Origin: Gammaproteobacteria bacterium
GTDB taxonomy: Bacteria > Pseudomonadota > Gammaproteobacteria > GCA-001735895
NCBI GenBank assembly: GCA_029288195.1
Contig: JARFPR010000197.1
Span: 1-8,409 of the forward strand
Direction: 5' to 3'
DNA: 8,409 nt
Below are positions 6,661 to 8,409 of this stretch, piece after piece. A program made the translations under genes and the position numbers. The notes under the pieces were generated by a model that was not told the origin of the DNA, did no database searches, and worked only from the letters and a program-made list of their open reading frames with translations. The first letter of the stretch is position 1, and every line of letters starts with the position of its first letter.

Positions 6661-8262
6661 TTAAGCGAACCACCAGCGTTCGACATTCTTGTTACCGTCG
6701 AATTCCCAGTTACCGGCAACTTGCTCGTCGTGTCCTATTTTTTTGCTGACAGCATGAATGTAGTTGGCAAACATCGGAACCAATGCGCCACCATCGTCGT
6801 TAAGGATTTGCTGGGTCTCGTAGTACATCGCGCGACGTTTTTCATTGTCGAGTTCCGAGCGAGCCGCGATGACCAGTTCGTTGAAACGATCGGCGGCGTC
6901 CCCGGTCCTCCAGTTGGTATCGTTCCACTCGCTGTCATTCACGTAGGCACTGGAGTACATCCAGTCCACCGTCGGACGACCACCCCAGTAACAGGCACAC
7001 CAGGGCTTCTTGTTCCAGACATTCGACCAGTAACCATCCTTGGGTTCACGCACCACGTTAACGTTGAGGCCAGCCTTGGCTGCGGAATCCTTGATCAGCA
7101 GGGCCGCATCGACCGCGCCGGAGAAAGCGGCTTCAGAAGTGCCGAGATCCAGAGTGCCATCGAACCCAGATTTCTTGAGGTGGTGCTTGGCTTTGTCCGG
7201 ATCATACATACGCTGCGCCATTTCACCGTTATGGAAGGGCTGCGAACTTGAAATCGGGTGGTCGTTACCCACTGCGCCGTGGCCCAGCAGGATTTTCTTG
7301 ACCAACTGCTCGCGATCGACCGAAAGCTTGACCGCCATGCGCAGATCGTAGTTATCGAAAGGAGGGGCATCGACGCGCATCGGAAAGGTGTAGTGCAGGG
7401 TTCCCGTGGTTTCCAGAATCTTGAGGCTGGGATTGCGGCTCAGTAAATGTACGGTTTTCGGATCAACCCGGTTTATCGCATGCACCTCCTGGTTCATGAC
7501 CGCATTCTGACGCGCCGTGGTATCAATCAGTGAAATCGTTTCGACCTCGTCGAAGTGGGCGCGATCCGACTTGAAGTAGTTTGGATTACGCTTGAATGTC
7601 GCACGTACACCGGGCTCGAATTTTTCGATGATATAGCCACCGGTACCGAAACCCGTCTGCCAGTCCATTGCCCCATTGAATTCGGGGAGGATAGCAAAGT
7701 GGTAATCGCTCATCAGAAACGGAAAGTCTGCATTTCCCGCATTGAGTTTAATGGTAACTTCATGCGAACCGGTTTTCTTGATGCTTTCTACTGAGGAAAC
7801 CAGCGCCTTGACTGCTGACTGTGAATCCTCTCCTCGATGGTGGTTCAACGAGGCAAGCACGTCCTCGGGGGTCAATGATTTACCATTATGAAATTCGACG
7901 CCCTTGCGTAGTTTGAAGACCCAGGTCGTGGCATCGCTACTGGCTTCAAAAGTTTCTACCAGTTCTGGGATGAGCTGCCCGGTATTGTCTACTTCGAATA
8001 GATGATTGGCATAGGTGAAGACGACATTTTGTGAAAAGCCGTTTTCATTGGTTGCCGGGTCCAGGTTGTCGGTCGTCGAACCGTGCCCAGTGCCCTGTAC
8101 GAATTTGCCACCCCTTTTAGGCATTGCCGCATGCACGGATTGCGACAGCAGGGTTGCAGCAAAAGGTGCCGCGAGGCCCAGTGCGCCCGCGCGTTTGATA
8201 AATTCGCGCCGATCGAGCTTTCCCTCTCTCGCCGCTTTTTCGAGATCTTTGATGTCCGCCAT
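6661..8262 (-). CDS. Tat-exported family-5 (peptide/nickel/opine/oligosaccharide) ABC transporter substrate-binding protein
   Basis: The 533-residue protein captures the ligand in the periplasm for the downstream permeases. Its N-terminus has a twin-arginine signal: D17-R18-R19-E-F-I-K23, then a hydrophobic stretch at about 24-40, with likely cleavage near SVHA-A (45-46). The SBP_bac_5 fold shows in the LVETFEASSDATTWVFKLRKG region (101-121) with HNGKSLTPEDV following, the signature GTGGYIIEKFEPG with FKRNPNYF (206-230), and PFDNYDLRMAVKLSVDREQL (301-320). The late segment WGGRPTVDWMYSSAY (426-440) probably lines the pocket. Tat export implies folding in the cytoplasm. ATG 8262 is backed by a strong GAGGAGAT. 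This is the first gene of a five-gene minus-strand operon. Family-5 proteins bind peptides, metals, opines or oligosaccharides, and sequence reading alone cannot choose among them. Confidence 0.94.
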   Translation of the reverse strand: MADIKDLEKAAREGKLDRREFIKRAGALGLAAPFAATLLSQSVHAAMPKRGGKFVQGTGHGSTTDNLDPATNENGFSQNVVFTYANHLFEVDNTGQLIPELVETFEASSDATTWVFKLRKGVEFHNGKSLTPEDVLASLNHHRGEDSQSAVKALVSSVESIKKTGSHEVTIKLNAGNADFPFLMSDYHFAILPEFNGAMDWQTGFGTGGYIIEKFEPGVRATFKRNPNYFKSDRAHFDEVETISLIDTTARQNAVMNQEVHAINRVDPKTVHLLSRNPSLKILETTGTLHYTFPMRVDAPPFDNYDLRMAVKLSVDREQLVKKILLGHGAVGNDHPISSSQPFHNGEMAQRMYDPDKAKHHLKKSGFDGTLDLGTSEAAFSGAVDAALLIKDSAAKAGLNVNVVREPKDGYWSNVWNKKPWCACYWGGRPTVDWMYSSAYVNDSEWNDTNWRTGDAADRFNELVIAARSELDNEKRRAMYYETQQILNDDGGALVPMFANYIHAVSKKIGHDEQVAGNWEFDGNKNVERWWFA

Positions 8263-8267
8263 TGGTT

Positions 8268-8275
8268 ATCTCCTC
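8268..8275 (-). promoter_or_regulatory. Strong ribosome binding site of the substrate-binding protein gene
   Basis: On the minus strand GAGGAGAT precedes ATG 8262 by five bases, with its AGGAG core seven bases from the start codon. It is the strongest ribosome binding site on the minus strand in this window. That fits high expression of a periplasmic binding protein relative to its permeases. Confidence 0.85.
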
Positions 8276-8301
8276 ATGGTTGGTTGTATTTATACTCTGG
8301 T

Positions 8302-8328
8302 ATTATATTTTTCCTGATGTGACGTCTA
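8302..8328 (-). promoter_or_regulatory. Predicted sigma-70-type promoter for the transporter operon
   Basis: The minus strand carries an exact TATAAT at 8302-8307. The best upstream partner is TAGACG at 8323-8328, a 4/6 match to TTGACA with a short 15-base spacer. The start point would fall near 8295, giving a leader of about 30 bases before the strong ribosome binding site. A second, weaker -10-like box (TATAAA, 8289-8294) lies closer to the gene. The weak -35 suggests that an activator or alternative arrangement may be needed. Confidence 0.55.
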
Positions 8329-8373
8329 TTAGGTGATTTTATGTAAGGCTTGAGATATAACGTCTTGGTGCGA

Positions 8374-8385
8374 ATGTTTTAACAT
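8374..8385. promoter_or_regulatory. Short inverted repeat upstream of the operon promoter, possible operator
   Basis: ATGTT-TT-AACAT forms a 12-base dyad with five-base arms about 70 bases upstream of the -10 box. A position above the promoter would suit an activator. The dyad is short and A/T-rich, so chance is a real alternative. No regulator gene is in the window to pair with it. Confidence 0.25.
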
Positions 8386-8409
8386 GAATCGGGTAGTGAT
8401 ATCATTTCT

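Noticed and set aside
6649..7251. A 200-codon open frame on the plus strand inside the binding-protein gene
   Set aside because: It is wholly antisense to a well-supported family-5 binding protein, has no ribosome binding site and its translation shows no recognisable domain; codon-composition shadow.
8322..8366. ACGTCT repeated at 8322-8327 and 8360-8365 upstream of the operon
   Set aside because: Two six-base matches 38 bases apart are not convincing as an operator pair.
8397..8404. TGATATCA palindrome near the right edge
   Set aside because: Only eight bases, A/T-rich and without a second copy or nearby regulator; expected by chance.
1..8409. CRISPR array, tRNA, insertion sequence or phage gene
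   Set aside because: No regularly spaced repeats, cloverleaf-like sequence, transposase motif or flanking terminal repeats were seen on either strand.

Overview
The window is compact bacterial DNA of roughly 50% G+C. It carries parts of two transport systems and two catabolic-looking enzymes. The Tat-type signal on the binding protein, the Gram-negative style of the family-5 importer and the tight operon spacing suggest a proteobacterium, perhaps a marine or osmolyte-using gamma- or alphaproteobacterium. No rRNA, tRNA, mobile element or phage gene is visible to support a finer placement.

Plus strand, left side: the window opens inside the C-terminal part of a glycine-betaine-type (OpuAC/ProX-like) substrate-binding domain, which ends at 452. 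A perfect 9-bp stem with a T tract (475-504) terminates it. A sulfatase of the formylglycine-dependent alkaline-phosphatase superfamily follows after only 27 bases (532-1968). It lacks a signal peptide and has an unusual C-x-S-x-R active-site core.

Minus strand, 8262 down to 1965: one apparent operon, read right to left. It encodes a Tat-exported family-5 solute-binding protein, a DppB-type permease (GTG start), a DppC-type permease, a double-cassette DppD/DppF-type ATPase and a cytoplasmic five-bladed beta-propeller protein resembling GH43-like glycosidases. A promoter with an exact TATAAT box and a strong ribosome binding site precede the binding protein. A perfect 18-bp palindrome lies between the binding-protein gene and the permeases. 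The remaining junctions are tight: a 4-bp ATGA overlap, then gaps of 10 and 15 bp.

The operon runs convergently into the sulfatase, and the two genes share a CTAG in which each strand reads its own TAG stop. Working model (inference): a complete importer brings in a glycoside or other small organic solute, which a propeller hydrolase and a cytoplasmic sulfatase then process. The substrate cannot be read from the sequence. The neighbouring betaine-binding protein makes a quaternary-amine or choline-sulfate theme possible but unproven.
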